In this document: one piece after another, positions 7,336-14,712 of the stretch
Layout: each line of letters opens with the position of its first letter
How positions within the stretch are numbered: position 1 is the first letter of the stretch
Assembly (NCBI GenBank): GCA_948663505.1
Contig: CAPNAQ010000004.1
Coordinates: 1 to 29,218 of the forward strand
DNA from: an uncultured Clostridia bacterium
Lineage (GTDB): Bacteria > Bacillota > Clostridia > TANB77 > CAG-508
Length of the DNA: 29,218 nucleotides
Direction of reading: 5' to 3'
Notes under the pieces: model-generated
What the model saw: the letters and a program-made list of their open reading frames with translations, nothing else
Told to the model about the DNA's origin: nothing
Database searches by the model: none
Position numbers and translations under genes: made by a program

Positions 7336-7557
7336 TTATGATTTTTTATTACATGAAATAAAGTCTGAAATTTCATAAACTAACTCTTCCCTTAAATCTT
7401 TACAAAACTTGATTTGTCCATCTTTTCTATCAAGCACTTTTTTAGGTAACTTAAAGTTCATTTCATCTAGCTTTTCTTCTAATATTTCAACAACTTCTGA
7501 AGCAAATTGTTCTTCATTTCTTTGTTTTTTTCTTTTAGTAAAGTTAATCTTTAACAT
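7336..7557 (-). CDS. Hypothetical small charged protein
   Basis: 73 aa, ATG 7557 preceded by AAGGAGGAG. The N-terminus is strongly basic (MLKINFTKRKKQRNEEQ); the rest is predicted helical and mixed charge (EVVEILEEKLDEMNFKLPKK). No membrane segment or recognised motif. It is the first gene of the minus-strand DNA-processing operon, so the operon promoter and leader should lie just upstream (7558-7700). A small DNA- or RNA-binding accessory protein would fit the basic start, but this is a guess. Confidence 0.65.
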   Translation of the reverse strand: MLKINFTKRKKQRNEEQFASEVVEILEEKLDEMNFKLPKKVLDRKDGQIKFCKDLREELVYEISDFISCNKKS

Positions 7558-7710
7558 TCTCTCCTCCTTATTATTTCATTTTCATATTAATAAATTTGTA
7601 TTCAAAATAATTAACTTTGCTCCTCCCTTCCTAAAAAACAAATTTAAAAATTTCTAAATGATAGCAATCAAAAAGAAATCTCACAATTCTTACATTTTTT
7701 CTTCTACAAA

Positions 7711-7771
7711 AAAGAAGATAATTATTTTTATTTGGCGAGAGGATGTTTTCGCCATAAAAATTATCTTCTTT
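7711..7771. repeat. Long stem-loop with GC-capped stem
   Basis: AAAGAAGATAA (7711-7721) pairs with TTATCTTCTTT (7761-7771); TTTTTAT pairs with ATAAAAA; and GGCGA (7734-7738) pairs with TCGCC (7749-7753). The ten-base loop is GAGGATGTTT on plus and AAACATCCTC on minus. On the minus strand the stem is followed by a T-rich run, so a terminator is possible. The UCCUC in the minus-strand loop could pair with ribosome binding sites if this is an RNA. Confidence 0.65.
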
Positions 7772-7853
7772 AACTAAAATTTAAGCACACTAATTCAAGT
7801 AATATTTTTTGAATTGGTTGCTACCAAAATTACACTTGCAAACAACAAGTACT

Positions 7854-7868
7854 GCTGATATTATCAGC
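7854..7868. promoter_or_regulatory. Perfect 15-base palindrome, possible operator
   Basis: GCTGATATTATCAGC: seven-base arms around one central T. It is the cleanest short dyad in the intergenic region and lies next to the XRE repressor gene, so a protein-binding site is plausible. No second copy noticed. Confidence 0.4.
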
Positions 7869-7977
7869 TATAACCTAGTTTTATACCTTTACAGTTTTTA
7901 ACTAAGTAAATAACTATAAATTTATTACTTATAGTTACTATTTTGAATACAGATATATTATAATATAACTTCATCAC

Positions 7978-8019
7978 AAAAAAAATATAATCAATAAAAG
8001 TTTTTTTTACTGATTATAT
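7978..8019 (-). terminator. Intrinsic terminator of the XRE regulator gene
   Basis: On the minus strand ATATAATCA (8019-8011) pairs with TGATTATAT (7993-7985), extended by GTAAAA with TTTTAT (one G-U), and is followed by eight T (7985-7978). It lies 30 bases after the XRE stop codon. Confidence 0.75.
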
Positions 8020-8049
8020 CAATATTTATTTACTATTTTATTATCCAAC

Positions 8050-8394
8050 TTATTTTTCTTTGGCTATCTCTGCTGATATTGCCTTTGCATAATTTATAAA
8101 TTTTTTGATTTTCTCCTCATCGCCAATTTCTTCTATCATTGATTGAAATTCTAAAATATAAGAATTATTTTTGATTTTTTCACTAGTTATATCCGTTAAT
8201 AGCATAAAATCTAATGACATATCTAAAGTATTTGCAATATTCAACATATTTTTTAAACTTGCTACTTTATTACCAGATTCTATTCCAGAAATATATCCCA
8301 CAGATAAGTTCGTTTGTTCAGCTAATACTTGTTGCGAAATTCCTTTTATTTTTCTTTGTCTAGCTATTCGTTTACCTATCTCTTTTAAATCCAT
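8050..8394 (-). CDS. XRE-family (Cro/CI-type) transcriptional regulator
   Basis: 114 aa. A classic HTH_3 domain spans residues about 5-62: IGKRIARQRKIKGISQQVLA, with recognition-helix region LSVGYISGIESG and NMLNIANTLDMSLDFML. The C-terminal half is helical and acidic-basic (MIEEIGDEEKIKKFINYAKA), likely for dimerisation. No peptidase or sensor domain. ATG 8394 has a GAGGAG site. It is divergent from the only plus-strand gene, with a roughly 200-base shared control region containing AATAGT/ACTATT half-sites, so it probably represses itself and its neighbour, as in immunity switches of mobile elements. Confidence 0.92.
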   Translation of the reverse strand: MDLKEIGKRIARQRKIKGISQQVLAEQTNLSVGYISGIESGNKVASLKNMLNIANTLDMSLDFMLLTDITSEKIKNNSYILEFQSMIEEIGDEEKIKKFINYAKAISAEIAKEK

Positions 8395-8427
8395 CTTTTT
8401 TACTCCTCTTTACTTAGTATTGCTATT

Positions 8428-8595
8428 AGTATATTATTAGGAATAGTTTTTTTACACACACTATTTTTATTTAAAATAATTATAGTAAATTTATAATGAA
8501 TATGTTATACTAATATTATCTAAATACTATTCAAATCTTACATATTGTGTTATACTCATGTTGCTATTATTTATTTTAAAGGGAGGAAAATAATA
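8428..8595. promoter_or_regulatory. Divergent promoter/operator region
   Basis: Plus-strand side: two identical extended -10 elements TGTTATACT at 8503-8511 and 8548-8556, 45 bases apart; the second is 40 bases before the plus-strand ATG. Minus-strand side: a candidate -10 TATACT (8433-8428) with a weak -35 TGTAAA 17 bases away. Candidate half-sites: AATAGT (8442-8447), ACTATT (8460-8465) and ACTATT again (8526-8531). Confidence 0.5.
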
Positions 8596-9084
8596 ATGTT
8601 ATCTACAATTGTAATCGATCAATTGGAGAAATTGCCTTTGAATAATCTCGTTATTTTAAAAGATAACTTAGGTTCTACCGATATATTTTCATTATGTTTA
8701 AAAGCTAATAATGTAGATATAAAATCCCTATACTTTAAAATAGCATTTATCTCTATTGACAATGTACCAATTGGTATTCTAATGATTAAAAGCAATGATA
8801 AAATTTATAAATGCTTAATTGGATTTAATATGCCTAAAGAATTTGAATATCTTAGACATTTGATGAGTCTAGAATCATTTAACCTTTTTTTATTCTCAGA
8901 TAAGACAGAAAAATCAATTATCAGAATTGAAAATTTAGATGGTAGTAAAAAATTTTCACATGCAATGTCAGCAGTTCAATCTAATATGCCTGATACTTCT
9001 ATTAGAGATGTTGATTATGCAAAACAAGAAATATTAAATACTTTTAGTGATGATGAATTGTGGAATCTTTCTATTTTTGAATAA
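8596..9084 (+). CDS. Hypothetical protein divergent from XRE regulator
   Basis: 162 aa from ATG 8596, ten bases after GGGAGG (8581-8586); the frame is open further upstream but without a comparable ribosome site. This is the only plus-strand gene in the window. It begins MLSTIVIDQLEKLPLNNLVI and has alternating strands and helices, a Lys/Ile-rich body, no signal peptide or obvious membrane helix, and an acidic end (FSDDELWNLSIFE). No family recognised. Being controlled opposite the repressor suggests an early function such as immunity, exclusion or de-repression, but nothing in the sequence shows which. Confidence 0.8.
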   Translation: MLSTIVIDQLEKLPLNNLVILKDNLGSTDIFSLCLKANNVDIKSLYFKIAFISIDNVPIGILMIKSNDKIYKCLIGFNMPKEFEYLRHLMSLESFNLFLFSDKTEKSIIRIENLDGSKKFSHAMSAVQSNMPDTSIRDVDYAKQEILNTFSDDELWNLSIFE

Positions 9085-9086
9085 AC

Positions 9087-9120
9087 AAAAAAATGCTGGA
9101 ATATTATCTACTCCAGCATT
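9087..9120. terminator. Bidirectional intrinsic terminator
   Basis: AATGCTGGA (9092-9100) pairs perfectly with TCCAGCATT (9112-9120) around an 11-base loop. On the minus strand the stem is followed by seven T (9093-9087); on the plus strand by CTTTAAATTT. It lies between the convergent ends of the plus-strand gene and the 75-aa minus-strand gene. Confidence 0.85.
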
Positions 9121-9122
9121 CT

Positions 9123-9350
9123 TTAAATTTCCCTATAACATTTATCTAAAATATTATCTTTTTCATCTTCTGTTAAATCTCTATTCAACTGTTTTTGTCT
9201 TATACCTATTTGCATACTACATTCTTCTAATAATCTAGCTAACTTCTTTGATAAAATTTTTTCTATTTTTTTACCTCTCTTTTCTGCATAAGTTTCACTA
9301 ACATAAATAGTTACTCCTATACCTAATAAAAAAAACAATAATTCATTCAT
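9123..9350 (-). CDS. Small membrane-anchored protein, 75 aa
   Basis: Starts at ATG 9350, seven bases after GGGGGAG. Residues 1-18 (MNELLFFLLGIGVTIYVS) form one hydrophobic helix; the rest is basic, then acidic cytoplasmic-looking helix (KRGKKIEKILSKKLARLLEE and NRDLTEDEKDNILDKCYREI). Two Cys. No family recognised. It is the last gene of the VirD4/S1 operon before the bidirectional terminator. A role tethering a partner to the membrane is possible but unsupported. Confidence 0.7.
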   Translation of the reverse strand: MNELLFFLLGIGVTIYVSETYAEKRGKKIEKILSKKLARLLEECSMQIGIRQKQLNRDLTEDEKDNILDKCYREI

Positions 9351-9477
9351 TTACATTCTCCCCCTTTTAAAGTTAGAGCATGTAAGTAATCTAAAATGTC
9401 ATAAAATTTTAATCATGCTCCTTTTGTTCTTATTATAAAACTTTAATAAGTATTTTTTCAATTTGAGAAAAAATTTA

Positions 9478-9957
9478 TTAATTTACTTTTCCAATTATTT
9501 TGAGAGGATATAAACAAATTAAGCATTCTCTATTTGTTTTTACATCTGAAATGTCATATTTTTCTTTATTTTCTATTACTAAAATGATTTTATCTGAAAA
9601 CGAAATTTCATCTAACATTTCAAAGATTCTTTTTTGTTCAATAGACTTAGCTACAATAACATCATAAGTAATATTTTTAATAGAAAATGTTATTATTACT
9701 GGAAATTTTGCTTTTTCATAGTTTTGTATGTTAGGTTTATACTTACAAACAAGTTCTAAAGCCACCATAAATTTCACATCCACCCCTCTTAATTTGTGGT
9801 ATATCATATTTGTATTTTTGTCCTTAAAAATCAATTTATTAGTTAGAAGATAATTTATATCGTGTATAGTACAATCTGTTAATTCTATAAGTTGTTTTTC
9901 TGTTGCTGTTTTAAAGGTGAATAAAAATTTTAATACTTCATTTTGTTTTCTATTCAA
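9478..9957 (-). CDS. Winged-helix protein, accessory to the mobile element
   Basis: 159 aa from a TTG at 9957, seven bases after AGGAGG; a GTG at 9963 almost touches that site and is less likely. The first ~60 residues have a winged-helix pattern (RKQNEVLKFLFTFKTATEKQ, then a recognition-helix-like IHDINYLL and wing). The second half is alpha/beta (FPVIITFSIKNITYDVIVAK, DKIILVIENKE), resembling the layout of replication-relaxation type proteins such as the larger product at 12590-13531. It overlaps the end of the S1-domain gene by eight bases. Function unknown; DNA binding is the main inference. Confidence 0.65.
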   Translation of the reverse strand: MNRKQNEVLKFLFTFKTATEKQLIELTDCTIHDINYLLTNKLIFKDKNTNMIYHKLRGVDVKFMVALELVCKYKPNIQNYEKAKFPVIITFSIKNITYDVIVAKSIEQKRIFEMLDEISFSDKIILVIENKEKYDISDVKTNRECLICLYPLKIIGKVN

Positions 9958-10780
9958 ATTCACCCCTCCTTACTATTTTTATTAAAGAACTATATATTTT
10001 TCTTTTTTCAGGTTGTATTTTTTTTATTCTTACAATTACTTTATCTTTAGGTGTAGGTGGCATTTCCATCCAATTAGGTAATGTTGCCATTGTATCTATT
10101 CCTTGTTCTAATTTTACAAAAATACCATTATCTGAATAACCTGTTACTTCACCTAAATATTCGCCACCTTCTACATAATTTTTCCTAGCTACTTTATATG
10201 GATCTTGTTTTGTTTCTTTATGTGATACTTTTAAGATTCCTTTATTACTATCTATTTCTTTTATGACTACTTTTAGCTTATCTCCAACTTGATATAAATT
10301 TGATAAATTAGAAACATAACCATATTCTAGTTCTTCTGTTTTTAGTCGAATATCTACCCCTAAGCATTCTATATCAATATATTTTGCAGATACTGATACA
10401 ACTCTTGCAAATACTTTGTCATTTTTATTATACTTTTTTAACTGTACTCTTTTTATTACTTCCATAGCTCTTTTTCTAGATGCAACAGCTTTATTTGTTA
10501 GTTTATCTATTTCTACAATAATAAATCTTAGTTCTGAACCTATCATGCTTCTTAGTTGTCTTTTGTCTATTTTTCCTTCTTTTATTTCTTCTGCTGGAAT
10601 TAAAATTTTTATATTCTTGAAATTTACAATTAAGCTATCAATATTTTTCTCAATTTTCCTCTCATTTTCTGTTAATGTTATTCTTTCTGTTTCGATTGCT
10701 ACAGCTACTCCATTTAATATTTTGCCTTTTTGATTCGATGTATTTATATTTTGCCAAGCAATTTGCTTTTCTTCTAGCAT
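9950..10780 (-). CDS. S1-domain RNA-binding protein
   Basis: 276 aa from ATG 10780 with AAAGGAG eight bases upstream, one base after the VirD4 stop codon. Two clear S1-type OB repeats: about residues 117-190 (NDKVFARVVSVSAKYIDIEC ... YQVGDKLKVVIKEIDSNKG, LKVSHKE) and about 205-270 (GGEYLGEVTGYSDNGIFVKL ... KDKVIVRIKKI). The N-terminal part (KGKILNGVAVAIE ... ILIPAEEI) may be a third, diverged repeat. Ribosomal S1 uses such repeats to bind mRNA and the 30S platform. Here the protein could bind element mRNA, a regulatory RNA or transferred DNA. Why a conjugation operon should carry it next to the coupling ATPase is unknown. Confidence 0.85.
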   Translation of the reverse strand: MLEEKQIAWQNINTSNQKGKILNGVAVAIETERITLTENERKIEKNIDSLIVNFKNIKILIPAEEIKEGKIDKRQLRSMIGSELRFIIVEIDKLTNKAVASRKRAMEVIKRVQLKKYNKNDKVFARVVSVSAKYIDIECLGVDIRLKTEELEYGYVSNLSNLYQVGDKLKVVIKEIDSNKGILKVSHKETKQDPYKVARKNYVEGGEYLGEVTGYSDNGIFVKLEQGIDTMATLPNWMEMPPTPKDKVIVRIKKIQPEKRKIYSSLIKIVRRGEFE

Positions 10781-10781
10781 T

Positions 10782-12615
10782 TTACTTTCTCCTTTCTCGT
10801 ATAAATTCTTCAAATGTTGGTAATTTTTCTTTTTGTTCTATGATTGGTTTATCTATTGTTACTTTTGTTTTATATTTCTCTATTTCAATTTCTTCCATCT
10901 CTTCTGATATTTTATATTCTGAATAATCAAACTTTTTACACATAAATGGCTTTTGTCCTCTTAAAATGACTATTTGTATTTCATTATTCATTCTTATAAT
11001 TTCATCTGCATTAAATAAATTTCTTTTTATTGTTGCTATTCCTTCATTTCCCATGTCTAGTATTCCATCAAACCCTGCTGTTTTCCTTATTGAATTATTT
11101 TCTACAGTTGATATTCCTAGTACTTTTGATATATACTCTGCTGTTTGAATATCATTACACCCCATTATTAATTTAATATCACAGTTTCCAACAATTCCTT
11201 GCCATAAATTATTAGGATATAGATTTTCTATTCCTGCTACATTTTGACACACAATTATTGCTGAAATACCGCCTTGATCTTATAGTAGCTAGCTTTTGCT
11301 GAAAGTTGGCTATTTGACCTATATTAGAAAATTCCTCAAGTATTATGCAAAGTTCTCTATTTAGTCTTCTTTGCGGATTTCTGTCTGCAATTCTAACTGT
11401 TTTTATAAAAAGAAATGAAAAAAACAAGCTATTTAGAAAATTCATTGTTGTATCCATATCACTTGTTACACAGAATATACAAACTTTTTCATTGTCTAAT
11501 TTAGCAAAATCTATATCATTTCTTTGAGTAATTGCATTAATTTCATCTAATTGAAAAATTTGAAGTTTTGTTGCTAATCCTGTAATAACCGACTGTTTTA
11601 TTGTATCTGTTGCTTGAGCATATATATTATATGCAATTTTAGTAATTCCTTTTGAATTTTGAAATACTCTGTCAACTTTTTTTATATCTCCTGAACTAAT
11701 AATAGAATACAGATACTTCATATTTTTCTTACTTTCATCTTCGACTTCTAAAAAGATATGTAATAATAATGCTTTTAATAGATTCTCTTGTGTATTTTGC
11801 CAAAATTCATCTCCATTTTTTGTTCCTATACCTTGTGTTGCTGTCATAACTACTTGTGCAAAAACTTGAGCATCAATCTTTTCTTCAATAAATTTTATTA
11901 AATCTATTCCATCTGAATAAGATGGATTAACTAAATTAAGTAATTTTACTTTATAGCCTCTTTCTTCAAGAAATTTACAAGTTTTACAATATAATTCACC
12001 CTTTGGATCTGTACATACAAAATTTTTTCCTTCTGCAACTGCTTTTTTTAATTGTTTCATTCTTTCATCTTGTTCTGCAATTTTTAGAATATTAGGAACA
12101 ATAAATTTTCTTGACTTTCCTGTTCCACTTGCTCCAAAAATAATAACATTTCTATTCAATTCTTTATAATTATCTGGTAATAAAATAATTTCATCTGTAT
12201 CTAATGTTTTACCTAATATAATGCCATTTGTATTTTCCTCATTTCCTATTTGTAAAATATGTTTTAATTCTTCTGCTTTTGTAAAATTAGCTGTTCCATG
12301 AGTTCCATCTTTTTGTTTATAATTAACCCCTTCTTTTTCTGCTTTTTTATTTTTTAAAGTACTTTTTATATTATAAAATGCAAGAAATAAAATAACTATA
12401 ATTATTATATAAATTAGAAATATAACGGGATTTCCTAATATAATTCCTGGTGCATTTAATAAATTTTCTATTTTTTTTAATTCATAATTACTTTTAAAAC
12501 ATTTCTCTAATTGTTGTATATATAACACTATTAATGGTGTTATCAATTCTAATATAATAAATATTAGAATACCTATTTTAGCTTTTCTATTACTCTTTAA
12601 TTTCAATTTCTTCAC
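10782..12615 (-). CDS. VirD4/TraG-type coupling ATPase, interrupted by a +1 shift at CGG
   Basis: Joined product about 610 aa. Start GTG 12615 (AAGGA eight bases upstream, 26-base overlap with the gene before). Two N-terminal membrane helices (residues about 14-32 and 60-80), Walker A FGASGTGKSRKF at about residue 157, Walker B-like LCIILEEFSNIG, then ...LATIRSR. The next codon is CGG (11271-11269); frame 0 then runs 19 unrelated codons to a stop. Skipping the C gives GISAIIVCQNVAGIENLYPN, the standard continuation of TraG/VirD4, with GNCDIKLIMGCND and C-terminal region intact to the stop at 10782. The coupling protein links relaxase-bound DNA to the secretion channel; losing this C-terminal part would be expected to abolish activity. 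Confidence 0.9.
11269..11271 (-). other. In-frame CGG, +1 shift site 2 (VirD4)
   Basis: Frame 0 reads TCA AGG CGG TAT TTC. The homologous reading is TCA AGG (C) GGT ATT TCA GCA, Ser-Arg-Gly-Ile-Ser-Ala. Confidence 0.85.
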
Positions 12616-13531
12616 TCTTTGTTCCTTTCAGTAAACTGCTTTTATTTAAACCAATGATTTTACTGTTGTTTGGAGCTAGTTCTTTTATAAATTTTACATT
12701 TTCATCTAATGTTATAATATCTAATTGTTTTGTGCTATTTGTGTTCTCTTGAAAAAACCATTTTAATTCATTTAACTTCTCAGTATCTATAAATAACATA
12801 TTTATAATATAATGATTATCTTTTAATATATAATCTGCCATTCTCCAATCACTAATTAATATCTGTTTTTCTTCACCATATATTGATTTAACTAACTCAT
12901 AAAAATCAATATCATCATATCGTTTTATTAATTCTCTACTTTCTTTTGAATTTATTATTATGTATGTATGTTTTTTTCCAAAAACTAGATGATTATATTC
13001 TTCTGTTATTTTTTCTAAACTATCTACAAAAATTATAATTTCATCATGTTCAATTACTTTGTTAATATCATATAAAAGTTGATGAATATACCTTGTTTCC
13101 TTTTTGTCAGATATATAGTATGCCAAATATTTTCTATTTTTTATTATCATTTCACCTTGATATTTTCTTGCCATATCTGTATAAATCTGTCTTTCTTTTA
13201 TCTTCCAACTTGGATTGAATTCTATATCTGAATCTATTGTTATTGTTGCTAAATGTGATATTTGTTTTAGTCTTTCCATATAAGCTTCATTATTCTTATT
13301 TTTTATATAATCTTTTCCAGTTGTTCCAGTAACCTTTCTTCCTTCTTTATCAAGTTCAATATAATAAAATTTATATTTTTTTACATAACCTTCATCTATT
13401 AATCTTTTTATTCTTTTTCTATGATACCATTCTGAATGATAGATCAGCTTTGTGTCTTCAACAAGCATAATTTTATATTTTGCTAAATATTCAATTACTT
13501 CTTTATCTTCTTGTGATAACTTTTGTAACAT
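12590..13531 (-). CDS. Winged-helix protein, possible replication-relaxation family
   Basis: 313 aa from ATG 13531 (AAAGGA seven bases upstream; a TTG at 13546 overlaps that site). The N-terminal 70 residues are a winged helix (LSQEDKEVIEYLAKYKIMLV, then HRKRIKRLIDEGYVKKYKFY). The C-terminal two-thirds alternate strands and helices (DEIIIFVDSLEKI, KHTYIIINSKES, KQILISDWRMADYIL, IINMLFIDTEK), compatible with the restriction-nuclease-like core of replication-relaxation proteins. It lies directly upstream of and overlaps VirD4, where accessory DNA-processing proteins often sit. No HUH relaxase motif (HxH plus Tyr) is visible, so I do not call it the relaxase. Confidence 0.6.
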   Translation of the reverse strand: MLQKLSQEDKEVIEYLAKYKIMLVEDTKLIYHSEWYHRKRIKRLIDEGYVKKYKFYYIELDKEGRKVTGTTGKDYIKNKNNEAYMERLKQISHLATITIDSDIEFNPSWKIKERQIYTDMARKYQGEMIIKNRKYLAYYISDKKETRYIHQLLYDINKVIEHDEIIIFVDSLEKITEEYNHLVFGKKHTYIIINSKESRELIKRYDDIDFYELVKSIYGEEKQILISDWRMADYILKDNHYIINMLFIDTEKLNELKWFFQENTNSTKQLDIITLDENVKFIKELAPNNSKIIGLNKSSLLKGTKSEEIEIKE

Positions 13532-13695
13532 TTTTTTCCTTTCCAACTAATACATAATAAAAACTCTCCTTACTTTTTTATGACATACTTTTTCAACAAC
13601 ACCCTAAACTTTATGAAATATATTTAGAAATTTTCTTATTTTCTATACTCTTTTGTAACTTTTTTATAACCAATGTAATATTTTTTCAATACTTG

Positions 13696-14307
13696 TTAGA
13701 TTGGACAATTTCCAAATAATTTTTGCATATTATATATCCACTCTAATAAGTATCTTCCATCTAATACATAGACTTCTGTATAAGGTTTCGTTGAATCATT
13801 TTTTCCTAATGCTGCATAAAACATATTTGAAAAATTATCATCTTTTATTACTTGTGATATTACTAAGGCATCTATAATTGGTTTTACATATTTATTATCA
13901 ATATCCATACTATTTTTCTGTCTTTCATGCACAATAATTATTACAAATGTTAATTTGTTTCCAAACATATTCTTATAGCTTTTTGTTACTTTTGCTACAT
14001 TTAGCATAATATTTTTATATGCTAGATTACTAATATTTTTGTATTTTGGTAATACTTCAGGAATAATAATTCTCAATATACCTTGCTTTTCTTCTACTGT
14101 ATAATGTTTATTTATATAATCAATATCTTTATTATCAGAATATTTATTTTCTAAATTAATTGTTTCAAATAGTTCATATCTTGTCTTCTCTAAGGTTCTT
14201 AAGTATTCTTCTTTTTTTTTATTATCTAACATATTTCTGTTAAGAAGAGTCTTTTCTGTTTCATCTTTTAATATTTTTAAATTATCTACAAATTTATTAT
14301 TTTGCAT
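13696..14307 (-). CDS. RusA-like / DUF6100-like nuclease-fold protein
   Basis: 203 aa, ATG 14307 with AGGAGG. N-terminal ~60 residues form a Lys/Glu-rich helical hairpin. The C-terminal ~110 residues have the RusA Holliday-junction resolvase pattern: a strand with FVIIIVHERQK, then SMDIDNKYVKPIIDALVIS (the D-x-D-N, K and DAL signature), VIKDDNFSN (DD) and TEVYVLD. RusA cuts four-way DNA junctions. This arrangement, helical hairpin plus RusA-like domain, recurs in Clostridia mobile elements. The key Asp residues appear intact. Confidence 0.65.
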   Translation of the reverse strand: MQNNKFVDNLKILKDETEKTLLNRNMLDNKKKEEYLRTLEKTRYELFETINLENKYSDNKDIDYINKHYTVEEKQGILRIIIPEVLPKYKNISNLAYKNIMLNVAKVTKSYKNMFGNKLTFVIIIVHERQKNSMDIDNKYVKPIIDALVISQVIKDDNFSNMFYAALGKNDSTKPYTEVYVLDGRYLLEWIYNMQKLFGNCPI

Positions 14308-14323
14308 CTTTTCCTCCTAATTT

Positions 14324-14417
14324 GAACAACAGCGGCATGATTAAAAAATTTTGACCTTTTAAGTTACTTTTCATGCCACGTTCGTTGTTCATGTGCCAAA
14401 ATTGCAAGGCAATTTTG
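14324..14417. repeat. Two nested inverted repeats upstream of RusA-like gene
   Basis: First repeat: GAACAAC (14324-14330) with GTTGTTC (14384-14390), and GGCATGA (14334-14340) with TCATGCC (14371-14377), giving a two-part stem with an asymmetric interior loop. Second: CAAAATTGC (14397-14405) with GCAATTTTG (14409-14417), nine perfect pairs around three bases. This patch is richer in G+C than its surroundings. The second hairpin lacks a clear T run, so it is not a textbook terminator. Candidate origin of transfer or leader RNA structure. Confidence 0.6.
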
Positions 14418-14431
14418 TGTACAGTATATTT

Positions 14432-14692
14432 CTATTCTGTTTCTTCATTATATTTTTCTAATATTTTCTCTAAAATTTCTAATCTAACATCTTCTTTAAT
14501 TGGATACACGAAATTTCTAATACGATTTTGCTCTTTCACCTTTTGCCCTGGCATAATGATATATTTTCCATCTTTGCTATTAAATAGCTTTATTTCCTTA
14601 ATTACAATTGAATCTGCTATACATATACTAGCATATCCTAAAAAATTCCCTTTATCAATTCTCTTAATTCTTACCTCTGTTATATCTAACAT
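14432..14692 (-). CDS. spoVG: SpoVG-family regulator
   Basis: 86 aa, the usual SpoVG length. Family features: MLDITEVRIKRIDKGNFLGY opening strand, ASICIADSIVIKEIKLF, the GKYIIMPGQKVKE segment (compare LFVAMPSRK) and the FVYPIKEDVRLEILEKIL helix (compare HPIN...R). SpoVG proteins are small nucleic-acid-binding regulators in Bacillota; copies on mobile elements are common. ATG with AAGGAGG. It lies between the adhesin and the RusA-like gene, 21 bases after the adhesin stop. Confidence 0.92.
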   Translation of the reverse strand: MLDITEVRIKRIDKGNFLGYASICIADSIVIKEIKLFNSKDGKYIIMPGQKVKEQNRIRNFVYPIKEDVRLEILEKILEKYNEETE

Positions 14693-14712
14693 ATCTTTTC
14701 CTCCTTATATTT

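Larger units (their letters stand above)
7558..7977. other. Intergenic region rich in inverted repeats
   Basis: No convincing gene in either strand over about 420 bases between the DNA-processing operon and the XRE regulator. It holds a long stem-loop (7711-7771), AATTCAA/TTGAATT (7792-7798 with 7809-7815), ACTTG/CAAGT (around 7834-7848), a palindrome (7854-7868) and TAACTATAA/TTATAGTTA (7911-7937). It should include the promoter for the leftward operon. The density of dyads also fits an origin of transfer or replication, or a regulatory RNA; the sequence does not decide. Confidence 0.55.

Noticed and set aside
9376..9420. GAGCATG/CATGCTC inverted repeat as a terminator
   Set aside because: The loop is over 30 bases and no T run follows on either strand; it may be a weak regulatory dyad only.
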